Part shown: positions 17,321 through 27,600 of the stretch, piece by piece | Numbering within the stretch: position 1 is the first letter of the stretch | How the letters are laid out: each line of letters begins with the position of its first letter | Source: Thermococcus radiotolerans | Lineage (GTDB): Archaea > Methanobacteriota_B > Thermococci > Thermococcales > Thermococcaceae | Length of the DNA stretch: 64,000 nt | Direction of reading: 5' to 3' | Assembly: GCF_002214565.1 (NCBI RefSeq) | Contig: NZ_CP015106.1 | Coordinates: 1,302,001-1,366,000, forward strand | Made by a program: the position numbers and the translations under genes | The notes under the pieces: model-generated | Database searches by the model: none | The model's input: only the letters and a program-made list of their open reading frames with translations | Told to the model about the DNA's origin: nothing

Positions 17321-17889
17321 TAGTCGGTGTCGTTGGAAAGATAGCCGCCGGAAAGACGACGATTGCAAAGTTCTTCGAGGAGAGGGGATTCTGCAGGGTT
17401 TCCTGCAGCGACCCGTTGATAGACCTGCTCACCCACAACGTCTCGGACTACTCGTGGATTCCAGAGCTGCCTGAGAAGGCCGAGCCGACGCGGGACAGAC
17501 TCATAGAGTTTGGGAAGTACCTCAAGGAGACCTACGGCGAGGACATACTCATAAGGCTCGCCGTCGACAAGATGAGGCACTGTGAAAACATCATCATAGA
17601 CGGCGTCCGCTCCGAGGGTGAGATAAAGGCCGTCAAGAGGCTCGGCGGAAAGGTCATCTACGTCGAAGCAAGCCCGGAGGTGAGGTTCAAGCGCCTCATG
17701 AGGAGGAAGGCGAGCAAGGACAAGGGCATAAGGAGCTTTGCCGACTTCAAGACCATGGACGACGCCGAGGAGCGCTTATACCGCACGAGCGAGCTGAAGG
17801 GCCTGGCCGACTACGTGATAACCAACGAGGGAACGCTCGAGGAGCTGAGGGAGAAGGTCGAGAGGATAATTGAAGAGGTGGTTGGATGA
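17317..17889 (+). CDS. P-loop kinase, UPF0200/dephospho-CoA kinase-like
   Basis: The 190-residue P-loop protein has Walker A GKIAAGKTT at the N-terminus (residues 5-13), CSDPLIDLL, NIIIDGVRSEGEIKAVKRLGG (Walker B-like), and a lid FKRLMRRKASKD. It resembles the UPF0200 group near dephospho-CoA and nucleoside monophosphate kinases. Archaea use a different GTP-dependent enzyme for CoA, so this substrate is open. ATG 17317 overlaps the upstream stop and has GGAGG nearby; a GTG at 17308 is also possible. It overlaps the next gene by 4 bases. Confidence 0.8.
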   Translation: MIVGVVGKIAAGKTTIAKFFEERGFCRVSCSDPLIDLLTHNVSDYSWIPELPEKAEPTRDRLIEFGKYLKETYGEDILIRLAVDKMRHCENIIIDGVRSEGEIKAVKRLGGKVIYVEASPEVRFKRLMRRKASKDKGIRSFADFKTMDDAEERLYRTSELKGLADYVITNEGTLEELREKVERIIEEVVG

Positions 17890-18473
17890 AGCTCCTCATC
17901 ATCGCCCCCTGCCTCCTGAGTCCGTTCTACGTCTACCGCGGGCCGAAGGAGAAGGAGTACGTGACGGCGAGGCTCCTGAGGAAGCTGATTGGCGAACTCG
18001 ATGAGAACTGGCAGGTTTTAGTCTATCCCTGCCCAGAGTACGAGCTGATGGGCTGGCCGAGGGCGCCGGCAAGCAAGGAGGTTTTTGAGAGGCTCGGAAT
18101 GCGCGAGAGGGCAAAGACCATAGCCGATTTCATCGGAAGGGTTCTGACAGAGGAAAAGCCGGAGAGGGTAGTTTTCATAGGTGTCAAGGGCTCACCGACC
18201 TGCGGGGTCTTCCACACGAGCTCGAGCGACCCGCAAAGCTATCCTTACTCGGCCATGCAGGAGTTCTTCTACATGAGCAAGGAAGAGAGACTGGGCCGCT
18301 CTAGGGAGATGGTGGAGGGACAGGGATTCAAGCTCGTGAAGGCGCCAGGAATACTCTTTGAGATACTCCAGAGCAGGTTTCCCGAGGGAACGTACATCGA
18401 GTTCGACAAGGACGATATCGAGGGGAGCATGGAAAGGGTTAAATCGGTTCTTGTTGAATTAGGGGCCAGATGA
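17886..18473 (+). CDS. DUF523/TudS-like three-cysteine protein
   Basis: The 195-residue product has three spaced cysteines in motifs like those of the DUF523 family: APCLLSP (Cys9), YPCPEYELMGWPRAP (Cys49) and GVKGSPTCGV (Cys106). Bacterial DUF523 members include the [4Fe-4S] thiouracil desulfidase TudS, whose cluster is held by three cysteines. The match is by motif order and not by overall identity, so it may be a distant relative. It overlaps the P-loop kinase gene by 4 bases. A sulfur-transfer or nucleotide-salvage role would be inference. Confidence 0.6.
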   Translation: MKLLIIAPCLLSPFYVYRGPKEKEYVTARLLRKLIGELDENWQVLVYPCPEYELMGWPRAPASKEVFERLGMRERAKTIADFIGRVLTEEKPERVVFIGVKGSPTCGVFHTSSSDPQSYPYSAMQEFFYMSKEERLGRSREMVEGQGFKLVKAPGILFEILQSRFPEGTYIEFDKDDIEGSMERVKSVLVELGAR

Positions 18474-18479
18474 TGCAAC

Positions 18480-19046
18480 ATGATGTGGTACACGCACGTG
18501 GTTTTCGGGGTTCTCTTCTACCTGATAGCGGTTCTCTTTGGAGCCCCGATGAGCTTTCTGGACATCGGTATGGCCGCCTTCGGCGCCCTGATGCCTGACA
18601 TAGACCATCCCAAGTCGTACATCTCGACCAAGCTGCCCGGCGGAACCGTTATGCCCAGGTTCGTGGAGCACAGGGGGCCGACTCACACCATAGAGGCTGG
18701 AATACTGATAACCGCCCTCGTAGGAGGCCTGGCGTACTGGATAACCAACAGCTACTGGCCGGCGGTGGCGTTCTTCATAGGCTACATCTCGCACCTCTTC
18801 GCAGATACGCTGACGGTTTCGGGCATCAAATGGAGCCATTTCTCAAACTTCCACCCGAGGGGGAAGATAAAAACCGGAACGAGGGGAGAGGGACTGGTTC
18901 TGATACTGGTGACCTTCACCACGGTGATGCTGTTCGCCTACATCGTCATGCCGGAGGAAACGAGCAAAAACCTCGGCTGGGTCATGCTGATAGCCCTGAT
19001 GGCGACCTTCGCGATAATAGGGAAGAAGCTGAAGAGGCTGAAGTGA
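18480..19046 (+). CDS. Membrane-bound metal-dependent hydrolase, DUF457/YdjM type
   Basis: The 188-residue protein has four to five membrane helices. The family motif is in the first loop: WYTHVVFG (His), LMPDIDHPKS (Asp-His) and RFVEHRGPTHT, which together would bind metal. A second cluster is HLFADTLTVSGIKW. Relatives are annotated as metal-dependent hydrolases related to LexA-regulated YdjM; the substrate is unknown. It follows the DUF523-like gene by 6 bases and converges on the phosphohexomutase gene. Confidence 0.82.
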   Translation: MMWYTHVVFGVLFYLIAVLFGAPMSFLDIGMAAFGALMPDIDHPKSYISTKLPGGTVMPRFVEHRGPTHTIEAGILITALVGGLAYWITNSYWPAVAFFIGYISHLFADTLTVSGIKWSHFSNFHPRGKIKTGTRGEGLVLILVTFTTVMLFAYIVMPEETSKNLGWVMLIALMATFAIIGKKLKRLK

Positions 19047-20396
19047 TCAGGCCTTGGCTATTGCCTCCCTCACCAGCCTCTCCGCCTTCTCCATGAGCTC
19101 CTTAGCCTTATCCTCGGTGTGGGCTTCCAGAGTTATGCGCATTATCGGCTCGGTTCCGCTCGGGCGGAAGAGGATCCACCAGTTGGAGTTCTCGATTCTA
19201 ACGCCGTCTATGTCTATGAGCCTCTCGTAGTCGAAGCTCCTGAGGGCCTCGTGGGCGATTATTTCCATCGCCTTCCTCTTCTTCTCGTTGGGGCAGGGTA
19301 TCTTCGCCCTCAGCGTGACGTAGCGCGGAACTTCCTTTGCCAGCTCGCTCAGCGGGCCGAGTTTGTCAATCATCTCAAGGACGAGCGCTCCAGCGAAGAT
19401 GCCATCTGGAGTGAGGTTCCACTCGGGCATTATCCACGTCCCGCTCGGCTCGCCGCCGAAGACGCCACCGTGCTTGGCCAGCTCGTCCGCGACGGCAACG
19501 TCCCCGACGCGCGTCCTTATAACCTCGCCACCGAGGGGTTTAACGTAGTCGTCGAGGGCGAAGCCCGCATCGACCGTCGTCACGATTTTGCCCTTTCCGA
19601 ACTTCCTGAGCATGTAGCCGGCTATAAGCGAGAGCATGACCTCGTACTCGACGAAGTTGCCCTGGTCGTCCACGACCCCAATCCTGTCGGCGTCGCCATC
19701 GTGGGCTATTCCGACGTCGGCCTTCATGGCCTTCACGGTCTTTGCCAGCGCGGACAGGCTCTTCGCGTTCGGCTCGAGCTCCCTGACGAAGAAACCGCTG
19801 GGGTGAGAGTTGAGGCTTATCACGCGGTTGCCCATCTCCCTCTGGAGGTAGGGGCTCAGAATCGAGCCGGCCCCGTTGCCGGAGTCGAGAACGACGGTGT
19901 AGGAACCGTCCAAGTGAACCATCTCAAGGGCGGCCTCTATGTACTCCTCCCGCGGGTCGGCCTTTCTGAGGCTTCCAATCTCGTTCCAGGGGGCCTTCTT
20001 GAAGTTCCCGGATTCCAGAATAGCCTCAAGTCTGTTCTCCATCTCGGGGGTGTAGGCCATTCCGTTGGCCTGCCAGACCTTTATACCGTTGTACTCGGGT
20101 GGGTTGTGGCTTGCGGTGATTGTAACGCCCGCATCTGCACCGTAGAGCCTGATGGCGAAGCCGGTCAGGGGCGTGGGCACGAGGCCGATATCTATGACGT
20201 CTATTCCCGCAGATAGGAGCCCGCTCACCAGGGCCCTCTTCAGCATCTCGCCGCTCGTCCTCGTGTCCATGCCGACGACGACCGTTCCCTCGCCGAGGCA
20301 AGTCCCCAGGGCCCTGCCGACGCCCAGGGCAAGCTCAGGGGTTAGCTTTTCGTTGACGACCTCTCGAATCCCGCTGGTTCCAAAGTACCTTCCCAT
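19047..20396 (-). CDS. Phosphomannomutase/phosphoglucosamine mutase
   Basis: This alpha-D-phosphohexomutase has about 449 residues. Four family loops are visible: the active-site serine loop [15 protein letters not shown] (about 92-106), the metal loop DGDADRIGV (about 235), the sugar loop GGEPSGTW (about 318) and the phosphate loop [11 protein letters not shown] near the C-terminus. The start is ATG 20396 ([13 protein letters not shown], the classic N-terminus), not the longer open frame from 20459. The preferred sugar (mannose, glucose or glucosamine phosphate) cannot be told from sequence alone. Confidence 0.93.
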   Translation of the reverse strand: MGRYFGTSGIREVVNEKLTPELALGVGRALGTCLGEGTVVVGMDTRTSGEMLKRALVSGLLSAGIDVIDIGLVPTPLTGFAIRLYGADAGVTITASHNPPEYNGIKVWQANGMAYTPEMENRLEAILESGNFKKAPWNEIGSLRKADPREEYIEAALEMVHLDGSYTVVLDSGNGAGSILSPYLQREMGNRVISLNSHPSGFFVRELEPNAKSLSALAKTVKAMKADVGIAHDGDADRIGVVDDQGNFVEYEVMLSLIAGYMLRKFGKGKIVTTVDAGFALDDYVKPLGGEVIRTRVGDVAVADELAKHGGVFGGEPSGTWIMPEWNLTPDGIFAGALVLEMIDKLGPLSELAKEVPRYVTLRAKIPCPNEKKRKAMEIIAHEALRSFDYERLIDIDGVRIENSNWWILFRPSGTEPIMRITLEAHTEDKAKELMEKAERLVREAIAKA

Positions 20397-20457
20397 GGGC
20401 ACCACCTGGCTAAAGGCGTATATACGATGGGCGAATATAACCCTTTGGGTGAGTGTC

Positions 20458-20868
20458 ATGGAGGAAAACTTCCCCTACGCAAGGGCGGCGCTGCTGTTTT
20501 CCCTCATAGCCGTCGCGGTGCTGATCTTCGCGGGCCTCTACTTCGACGTGAGGATTACCCTGATTTCCCTGCCCCTGCTCGTCTTCCTCGCGGTCATCTT
20601 CATAGGCTGGAGCGGCAACCGGTGTCTGAACAAGGGAGAGATGAGGCGCGCCATAGCGGCGACCCTCGTTGCGACGTTCATCGTCCTCGTCCTTGGAAGC
20701 GACTACATCACGATACCCTCTGAGCTGAGAAACTACTTCCTCGGCGTTCTCTCGACGATAATAGGCTTCTACTTCGGCTACCGTGGCAGGGAGACGGAGG
20801 AGGAGAGGATGGAGCGCATAATCCGCGGTCTGGGGGCTAACCTCCAGGGAAACGAGAACGAGGGCTGA
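20458..20868 (+). CDS. Small two- to four-helix membrane protein
   Basis: The 136-residue protein has hydrophobic segments [52 protein letters not shown] and [17 protein letters not shown]. It ends in a charged tail ([14 protein letters not shown]). ATG 20458 follows GGTGAG by 4 bases. The frame remains open far upstream inside the mutase gene, but that is antisense and not real. Function unknown; it is divergent from the mutase. Confidence 0.75.
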   Translation: MEENFPYARAALLFSLIAVAVLIFAGLYFDVRITLISLPLLVFLAVIFIGWSGNRCLNKGEMRRAIAATLVATFIVLVLGSDYITIPSELRNYFLGVLSTIIGFYFGYRGRETEEERMERIIRGLGANLQGNENEG

Positions 20869-20948
20869 GGGCCCTGAGGAGCCCCCAGCATCTTTGATCG
20901 TCCAGAACAGAAAAGGAAAGAGCCCGAAAACCCAGACTAAGGTTCGGA

Positions 20949-21332
20949 CTACTTCTTCTCCAGCCGGTAGATTCCGACCGAGACGGTATAGCTCTCAACG
21001 TTTACGGGAGCCTTGTAGTCAATCCTGACCTGGAACGGTTGGGTTGAGCCGTAGATGAGCTCGTTCGTTTCCGACTCCGTCAGGACGTTGCCGCTCTCGT
21101 CGAGGATGGTTATCTTCTCGACTGTCCCCTCGCTGTCAGCGGTTATCTTGTACTTGCCGGGTTCAAGGACGTGGCTGAGGTAGAACACATCCCCCGTAAC
21201 GGTTTCGCTCTTGACCTCGACCGGAACCTTCGTGTAGGCGGTATCGTAGTAGTACTGCATTCCGAAGATTGCCACTACACCGATGAGCACGAGCAGGAAA
21301 AATCCCACCAGGAGTTTCTTGAGCAGTCCCAT
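20949..21332 (-). CDS. Membrane-anchored hypothetical protein
   Basis: The 127-residue product has one N-terminal helix (LLVGFFLLVLIGVVAIFGMQYY) and a soluble beta-rich domain (VEKITILDESGNVLTES, VRIDYKAPVNVESYTVSVGIYRLE) that should face outwards. It is the last of three genes on the same strand, 4 bases after the one before. No known domain is recognised. Confidence 0.75.
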   Translation of the reverse strand: MGLLKKLLVGFFLLVLIGVVAIFGMQYYYDTAYTKVPVEVKSETVTGDVFYLSHVLEPGKYKITADSEGTVEKITILDESGNVLTESETNELIYGSTQPFQVRIDYKAPVNVESYTVSVGIYRLEKK

Positions 21333-21336
21333 TTTC

Positions 21337-22041
21337 TCACCTCCCTCCAGTTTTAGAAACCGTCACCAGTCCGGGGAGTTCCTCAGCGGTAACCTCCCCG
21401 CTCTGGAGCCGTATTATATCCCTCGAGGACATCGAGAGGGTCACCGTCCCGTTATCGGCCAGGTAGGTTATCGAAACGGTCTTAACCCAGGGGGCGTCCT
21501 CCAGGACGACGAAGGCCATCGCGAAGTAGTCCTTCCAGAAGCCTTCTCTATCGGCGAGATACTCCAGGGTTACGGCAGCTGTCTCGTTGGTCAATTCAAC
21601 GTTTTGAACCCTCGAATCGAACAGGGTGAGGTCGCTCTCAATCCTAAATTCGGGCCTCCGGATGTCTTCAAGCTCGGCGTTCTCGAAGTCGCCATTCATT
21701 ACTGTCAATGCCAGCAACGGCTCACCTAGGTAGTACGCCTCCACGCGGACCCTCTTGGCATGGCTTGATGAGTATGCCATCCCTGCAACGTCGTAGAGCA
21801 TCGCGGTGAGGTTATCATCAACGGCGGGGATGTTCATCCTGACCAAGACGTCATCCCCTGAGAGGGAGACCTCAACCTCCGTGGCGCCCAGGGCCTTGAC
21901 TTCATCCTGCAGCGATGAAACTCCTCCAGAGGAACTTCCGGTATCAAGGCCCGGAAGGCCCTCCGGAACCTTGACCTCTCCGCTGATGTAGAGGTAGCCC
22001 CCAACGAGCAGGAGAATGAGGAGAACGGCCCAGCCCTTCAT
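21337..22041 (-). CDS. Membrane-anchored hypothetical protein
   Basis: The 234-residue product has a single N-terminal helix (WAVLLILLLVGGYLYISG). A low-complexity linker (GLDTGSSSGGVS) and an extracellular alpha/beta domain follow (ATEVEVSLSGDDVLVRMNIPAVDDNLTAMLYDVAGM). Its ATG overlaps the stop of the 511-residue secreted protein upstream (ATGA), so synthesis is coupled. Unknown function; probably works with its two operon partners at the cell surface. Confidence 0.78.
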   Translation of the reverse strand: MKGWAVLLILLLVGGYLYISGEVKVPEGLPGLDTGSSSGGVSSLQDEVKALGATEVEVSLSGDDVLVRMNIPAVDDNLTAMLYDVAGMAYSSSHAKRVRVEAYYLGEPLLALTVMNGDFENAELEDIRRPEFRIESDLTLFDSRVQNVELTNETAAVTLEYLADREGFWKDYFAMAFVVLEDAPWVKTVSITYLADNGTVTLSMSSRDIIRLQSGEVTAEELPGLVTVSKTGGR

Positions 22042-23573
22042 ATCATCCCCTCCTCGAAGAGCTTGTTCAGGTACAGCCTTATCCTGGCCTCCTGGTCCTT
22101 GTAGGGGCCCTTGGACTGGGCGTTGAGGGTCTGAATCTTCCTGTCCTGACTCGTCTCCTCTATGACGTCGTCTATCGTTCTCCTGATGATGTCCCTGTAC
22201 TTCATACCGAGCTTTTTGTAGTATTCAGCCCTCTCCGCAGTCTTCCTGAACTCCCAGCCGTAGTCCTGGGCGACCGACTTCTTGACGGCTATTCCCAGGG
22301 ACTGAACGATGAACTCCACGGGCTTCGTTTCCGGGCCCGTGGGAATCGAGTTCTTCGCCGGTGAGAGCCTGAGCTCCCTCTCCTCGATGCCGCTCATGTC
22401 GTTGTACAGCGACGCGCTCCTACCGTCAACGTGGAGATCGAGGGCGGTCTTCCTTACCGCGTCCTCTCCCTGGAAGAGCTCGCTGTCCTTGTAGGCCTTG
22501 ACGTAGTCCTTGAAGAGTCCGAGGGGAGAAACGCCGTACTTCTCCAGCAGGCCGTCGAGAGCCTCTAGGCTTGAGTCAACGGTCTTGTCGAGGATGTATT
22601 TGTTGCCGTAGTACTTCAGCTTGAAGCTCAGGGCGGTACCCTTGCCATCTGCACCCTTGTTGATGACCCTTACCAGCTCACCCTCCGGGGTCTTGACCCG
22701 CACCACCTCTATGTTCCCGCCGCTCAGTCCCTCAAGCTTCCCCAGCGTCTCCTCCATCCTGGCCTTAGCCTCGGGGCTGAGCACCACGTTAGGCCTCTCA
22801 AGGCCGGAACCGCCCTTTTTGGTCTCGCCCGTTCCAGTCGTGGTTGTCGTGGTCACGTTTCCCGAGCCCCCCGAGGGAGCACCGGGGCCGCTGGTTAGGG
22901 GTATCGAAACCATGTTTCCGGGAATCGTGTCGAGGTAGTGGTTGATTAGGGTCGGAAGGGCCACCTCAACGTCGCAGGCGGAATCGTCGTAGTACCAACC
23001 CTTAGCGAGGATAAGGTACGGTCCCTCCATGACGATGTACCTAACCGTGACCTGGAGCCTGGGCGACTCATCTGGATGTGCCTCAACCCAGCTCTCGCAG
23101 CTCGCCGAGATGCACTCGTGGGTTATGACCTCCCTGAAGACGGCCCACTTGGAGTCGGACGAACCTCCGGCCTCGTCGACCGTGTAGCGGTAATGAGTCG
23201 CCACGTAGGGATTCCCGTCGAGGTCATTCCCCACCTCATCCCTGTCCTCGTGGGAGCGCCAATCCGCCAGGGTCTCCTCGTAATAACTCCCTTCGGCGCT
23301 TGCGTCAGTGAAGTAGCCCATCCAGAGGTCAACCTCGTAGGTGGCGTTGAGCTTGCCCCGATCCCTGCAGACGAAGGCGAAGTCGGCCAAACTTGGGACA
23401 TCAACACTCCCCATCATCGTGCCCCATCCTTTTACCTTCAGATTGAGCGAGAGGAGTTCGGAATCGCTCGGGGGCGAGCGCACGTACGGTTCCGTGATCT
23501 CACCGTAGGCCAGCATTGAGCCGAAGAGAAGGCCCGCTACCATGAGCACGATGCAAATTCTAAGTGCCCTCAT
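22038..23573 (-). CDS. Large secreted hypothetical protein
   Basis: The 511-residue product has a signal peptide (ALRICIVLMVAGLLFGSMLAYGE). An N-terminal domain of about 200 residues has repeated Tyr/Trp/Asp patches and four or more cysteines (CRDRG, ITHECISASCESW, SACDVEV) that may form disulfides. A Gly/Ser/Thr linker (NVTTTTTTGTGETKKGGSG) leads to a helical C-terminal half. It is first in a three-gene operon of exported proteins. A 25-codon open frame ends on its start codon. Role unknown. Confidence 0.78.
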   Translation of the reverse strand: MRALRICIVLMVAGLLFGSMLAYGEITEPYVRSPPSDSELLSLNLKVKGWGTMMGSVDVPSLADFAFVCRDRGKLNATYEVDLWMGYFTDASAEGSYYEETLADWRSHEDRDEVGNDLDGNPYVATHYRYTVDEAGGSSDSKWAVFREVITHECISASCESWVEAHPDESPRLQVTVRYIVMEGPYLILAKGWYYDDSACDVEVALPTLINHYLDTIPGNMVSIPLTSGPGAPSGGSGNVTTTTTTGTGETKKGGSGLERPNVVLSPEAKARMEETLGKLEGLSGGNIEVVRVKTPEGELVRVINKGADGKGTALSFKLKYYGNKYILDKTVDSSLEALDGLLEKYGVSPLGLFKDYVKAYKDSELFQGEDAVRKTALDLHVDGRSASLYNDMSGIEERELRLSPAKNSIPTGPETKPVEFIVQSLGIAVKKSVAQDYGWEFRKTAERAEYYKKLGMKYRDIIRRTIDDVIEETSQDRKIQTLNAQSKGPYKDQEARIRLYLNKLFEEGMI

Positions 23574-23647
23574 GCCATCATCCCCAGAACCGCCCGGAAC
23601 GCGGGCTCGTTCTTTCCAACCATACTTTCACTCCCACTATCACCCAT
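23570..23647 (-). CDS. Possible 25-codon leader ORF
   Basis: ATG at 23647 opens a frame MGDSGSESMVGKNEPAFRAV... of 25 codons. Its TGA overlaps the ATG of the secreted protein gene (ATGA). The overlap is the usual sign of translational coupling in this genome. There is no strong ribosome-binding site before it, so it may be chance. Confidence 0.25.
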   Translation of the reverse strand: MGDSGSESMVGKNEPAFRAVLGMMA

Positions 23648-23755
23648 CTCGCGGAAAAGAAAAGCGGGATAGGGTTGCGTATTTCAACAAGTTACACGTT
23701 TTTAGGTAATAAGCCTTTCGGAGAAAAAGATTCGAAAAACGGGGAAATCAAGGCA

Positions 23756-24532
23756 TCAGAAACGAAGTTTATTCGCCAGCTCGACCAGCTTCCTCGCCCT
23801 CTCGAGCGAGACCTCGTTCTCGACCTTTCCGTCGCGTTTGATCCACGTGCCCACTATGAAGCCATCGGCGTACTTCCACAGCTCAGGGAGGTTGTCGTAG
23901 CCCGTTCCAGAGCCCACTAGGACTGGCACCGGCGAGACTCTCTTTGCGACGGCCAGTTTTTCAACGTCAACCGGCTTTCCTGTTGCTCTGCCGCTGACCA
24001 CTATCGCGTCTGCAAGACCGCGCTCGACGGTGTCCCTTATCGCGTCCTCGAAGTCGAAGAAGTGAACCGCATGCTTGACGTGGACGTCGGCGAAGACCTT
24101 TATTTTGCTCGGGAGGAGCTTTCTGAGCTTAGCGAGGTCGTGGGCGATGCCCTCTATGAGGCCCTGGTCTGTGTAAGCTATACCACTCAGCACGTTCACC
24201 CTTATGAAATCCGCCTTCACTGCGTAGGCTATTGAGTACGCGGCGATTCCATCGTTTCTAAGGACATTTATCCCGAGGGGAAGGCTCACCCCGTCGCGGA
24301 TTGCCTTAGCGACCGCGGTAAAAGCCGCGACTGTGGTTTTGTCCACGTACTTCGGGAAGGGAACGTCGCCGAAGTTCTCGACCATTATCGCGTCGAAGCC
24401 GGCCTCCTCAAGGGTTCTCGCGTCCCTGAGGGCGGATTCGATCACGGCATCGAGATTCCCATCGTAGAGGTACGAGCCCGGGAGGGGCCGCAGGTGAACC
24501 ATGCCTATGAGGGGTTTCTTCTCGAATTCCAT
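23756..24532 (-). CDS. BtpA-family TIM-barrel protein
   Basis: The 258-residue product is of the BtpA/SgcQ family. Marks are KPLIGMVHLRPLPGSYLY at the N-terminus, DAIMVENFGDVPF near residue 50, LGINVLRNDG near 103, FIRVNVLSG near 125, ADAIVVSGRATG and PVLVGSGTGYDNL near the C-terminus. Cyanobacterial BtpA affects photosystem I, which cannot apply here. The fold suggests a phosphosugar- or nucleoside-type enzyme. It has its own promoter region, divergent from the transglutaminase-like giant. Confidence 0.88.
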   Translation of the reverse strand: MEFEKKPLIGMVHLRPLPGSYLYDGNLDAVIESALRDARTLEEAGFDAIMVENFGDVPFPKYVDKTTVAAFTAVAKAIRDGVSLPLGINVLRNDGIAAYSIAYAVKADFIRVNVLSGIAYTDQGLIEGIAHDLAKLRKLLPSKIKVFADVHVKHAVHFFDFEDAIRDTVERGLADAIVVSGRATGKPVDVEKLAVAKRVSPVPVLVGSGTGYDNLPELWKYADGFIVGTWIKRDGKVENEVSLERARKLVELANKLRF

Positions 24533-24611
24533 AACACCACCAATCCAAGGACGACCCGGCGATAGTTAAGGGTTTTGGGCAGGGATGTCCAAAGTATTAC
24601 ATTGATGCAAA

Positions 24612-24623
24612 GCCTTATATAAC
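24612..24623 (+). promoter_or_regulatory. TATA box of the surface-protein cluster
   Basis: CCTTATATAACC is centred 29 bases before ATG 24647, so transcription should begin at or a few bases before the start codon (near-leaderless mRNA). It likely drives five genes to 31910. Confidence 0.6.
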
Positions 24624-24646
24624 CCGCGATTGAAGTAAGGAACATC

Positions 24647-27600
24647 ATGGTGAGGCGGAAATACATCGCCTTTCTCACCCTCACACTGCTGTCTCTCCTC
24701 CTTACCTCCGTCGTCCTGGGACCAGCCCTCATTGAGGCTCCCCCTGAAACCAAGAGCATCGAGGAGATACTCTCTCCGAAGCTTCCGCCCGGGAACGAGA
24801 GCAACGAAACGGGGCCACCGGTCGAGGTTCCGGTTTCTCCCCACTTCGTCCTCCTGGTAACTGGGGCTGCCCACACCCACTACCTCAGGCTCAACGTCTA
24901 CACCGACTACGTTGACGGGAGGTGGACGACGAGAAACGCCACTAGGGTTCCTAGCAACATCATCGCCCCGCCGGAGATAAAAGTCCCCCACCACAGCGAA
25001 AGGGACAAGGTAACCGTCGGCTCGTTCCTTCCCCTCAGCGGAAACCTCTTCACCTCCCTCTACACGACCCGCGTTGATGGTGCCGGGGCCGAGGCGGTTC
25101 CGGAGTACAACCTCTTCAGAACCGGCCTGAACGTGACGACCTACTCATTCTCCGCGGTGAGCTACACCTTTGACTGGCCCTACCTGGTCAACCTCACCGC
25201 TGGAAACCAGACGGAGTACCTCTCCGCCCCCAACGACACCCAGCTTGTGGCCCTGGCGAGGGGCATAACCATGGGCGCGACTTCGGACTACGGGAGGGCC
25301 CTGAGTATAGCGAGGTATCTGGCCAACAACTACAGGCACGTGGAGAACGCCACGCCCCCGGCCAACACAGACAGACTGAAGTGGTTCCTGTTTGAATCCA
25401 AAGCGGGTAGCTCCTACGACTTCGCCTCGGCCTTCGTCGTGCTGGCGAGGCTGAACGGCCTCCCCGCGAGGCTCGTCGAGGGAGTCTACATCGATGCGAT
25501 TCCCCAGACCCAGGTCGTGACCGAGAGAAACAGGCACTTCTGGGCGGAGGTTTACTTCAAGAACGCAGGCTGGCTGGTCTTCGACCCGCTGCACCCAGAT
25601 CAGAACGTTTACGTTCCCTTCGAGCTTGAGATTACGCCGCCGAAGATGACCCTCAACCCCGGTTCGCCGGGAACGGTTACGGTAAAGTTCGAGCGGGTCG
25701 CGGGCGGGACGAATTCGAGCGTTGTCGTGGAGGTTCCCACCCTCGGAAGGATAGCGCTCATCAACGAGTCGGGGATATACAACCTGACAGTGGGCCCCTT
25801 TGAGGAACCCGGCCACTACCCGGTCATTGCCAGGGCCTCCACGGGAGCCGGAACGCCGATGTCCGTACTCCGTCTCACCGCAGTTACGGTTCCGGGGGCG
25901 ATAACCGTCATCCCGGACCAGGCATCGGTTGGACTCCTCAAGGAGAACCAGGTTGTCCTCGGTCTTTCCATCCAGGGCGCCACCCAGGATGTAAGGCTCG
26001 AAACAACCTCCCCGCTGGTTGAGACGTGGTTCTGGTGGGGAACGCCGGGAAGCGAGACCGGGATATACGTCAGGCTGACCTCGCCCCTCAGGTATCCGCC
26101 CGGATGGCACGTCCTTAACATGACCGTTACGAGCGGAGCGGAGAGGTATCCTCTATACATCCCAGTCTTCGTAATGGAACCCACGTCCCTCGGCGTGAAG
26201 GTTCCCGAAACGCTCACCGCGGGCGATTCGCTCACCGTAAACGGCACGGTAAGGGGGACGGTCACCGGGGAGGCGCCGTCCTTGGGGAACGTCGCTGTAT
26301 TTCTGAACGATGAGAAGAGGTACATCCTGATAGGATACGGCAACGTCTCGAACGGCAGATTCTCGATGCCCGTTAAAATCCCCGAGTACCTCAAACCCGG
26401 AACCAGGCAGGTCGCGGTGTACTACGTGGCACCCCCCGGATACCCGTACCTCGCCACGGGGACCACGCTCGTAGTCAAGGTAAAGGGGCTGGCGAGGTTT
26501 TCGCTTCCCGGGCTGATTCTGGCCAGACCTGGAAACGTCACCATCGTGGGGACGCTCCTCGACGGGGCGGATGAGCCGATAGCCAACGCCAGCGTTGCCT
26601 ACTACCTGGACGAAAGATACCTCGGAAACGCAACGACCCGCACCGACGGTAGGTTCTCCTTGAGGCTGGAGATTCCGGGGATAGAGCAACACACGCTGAC
26701 CCTTGAGTATCCAGGAAGTGCCAACCACTCCCCGGCGACCATAAGCGTTAGGGTCGCAACCGTTGAGCTTAACGTCCCCGAAAAAGTGACCGGCGAGCTA
26801 GGAAAGCCCGTCAGAATCAGCGGGCGGGTCATCGGGATTGAGAACGCCACGCTAAACGCCTACGTGTTCCCGGGCAAGACCTACACATTCAACGTCGTCA
26901 ACGGAAGCTTCGATTTCACCATCGAGCCCTTCCAGACCGTCGGCGAGAGGTCCCTGGAGTTCAGACACGGCGCCAGCGTTCTGAAGAGGATAACCGTTGC
27001 GGTGGTCTCCCCTGTGAAGATAGAACTGCTGACGTCGGAGGCGAAGGGAGAGGAAACCGCCCGGCTGAAGTTCCGGGTCGTGGATTCCGTTGACGACCCC
27101 GTCGGTGGGATATACCTCAACGTCAGCGTGGACGGCTTCTCGATGCGCGTAATGACCAACGACTCGGGGATAGCCACCCTCGACGTCCCCGTGCCTGAGA
27201 AGAAAACCAACGCAACTGTGACAGTTGCCTTCGACGGCTCCCCCTACTACCTGCCCGCCAACGGGAGGTTCCACGTCATAATATCCAAAAAGCGGAAGAT
27301 CCTCTGGCTCTACATCGGTGTGATCGTGATAATCGGGGCTCTGGTGGCCAGATACAGGCTCGTGAAGAGGAAACCCGAGGAGAGAAGGCGGGAGAGAATT
27401 CTGAAGATAATATTCAACAACGGTATACCCCTGTTCCAGGAGGGCGAGACCATGGAGATAAGCATAGAGTGCGACGGTGAGCCCGAGCTCTACGTCGATG
27501 GAAAACCCTTCGGAAAGGGGCGGGACTTCAAGCTGAGCCTGCCGCTGGGAGACCACACGATAGAGGCCAGGTGCGGCGACCTCGTGGAGACCACAACGGC

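Noticed and set aside
19119-20216. 365-residue plus-strand frame opposite the phosphohexomutase
   Set aside because: The mutase has all four catalytic loops on the minus strand; this frame is a shadow.
23756-24532. Photosystem I biogenesis role implied by the BtpA name
   Set aside because: There is no photosynthesis in this lineage; only the fold and family membership are supported.
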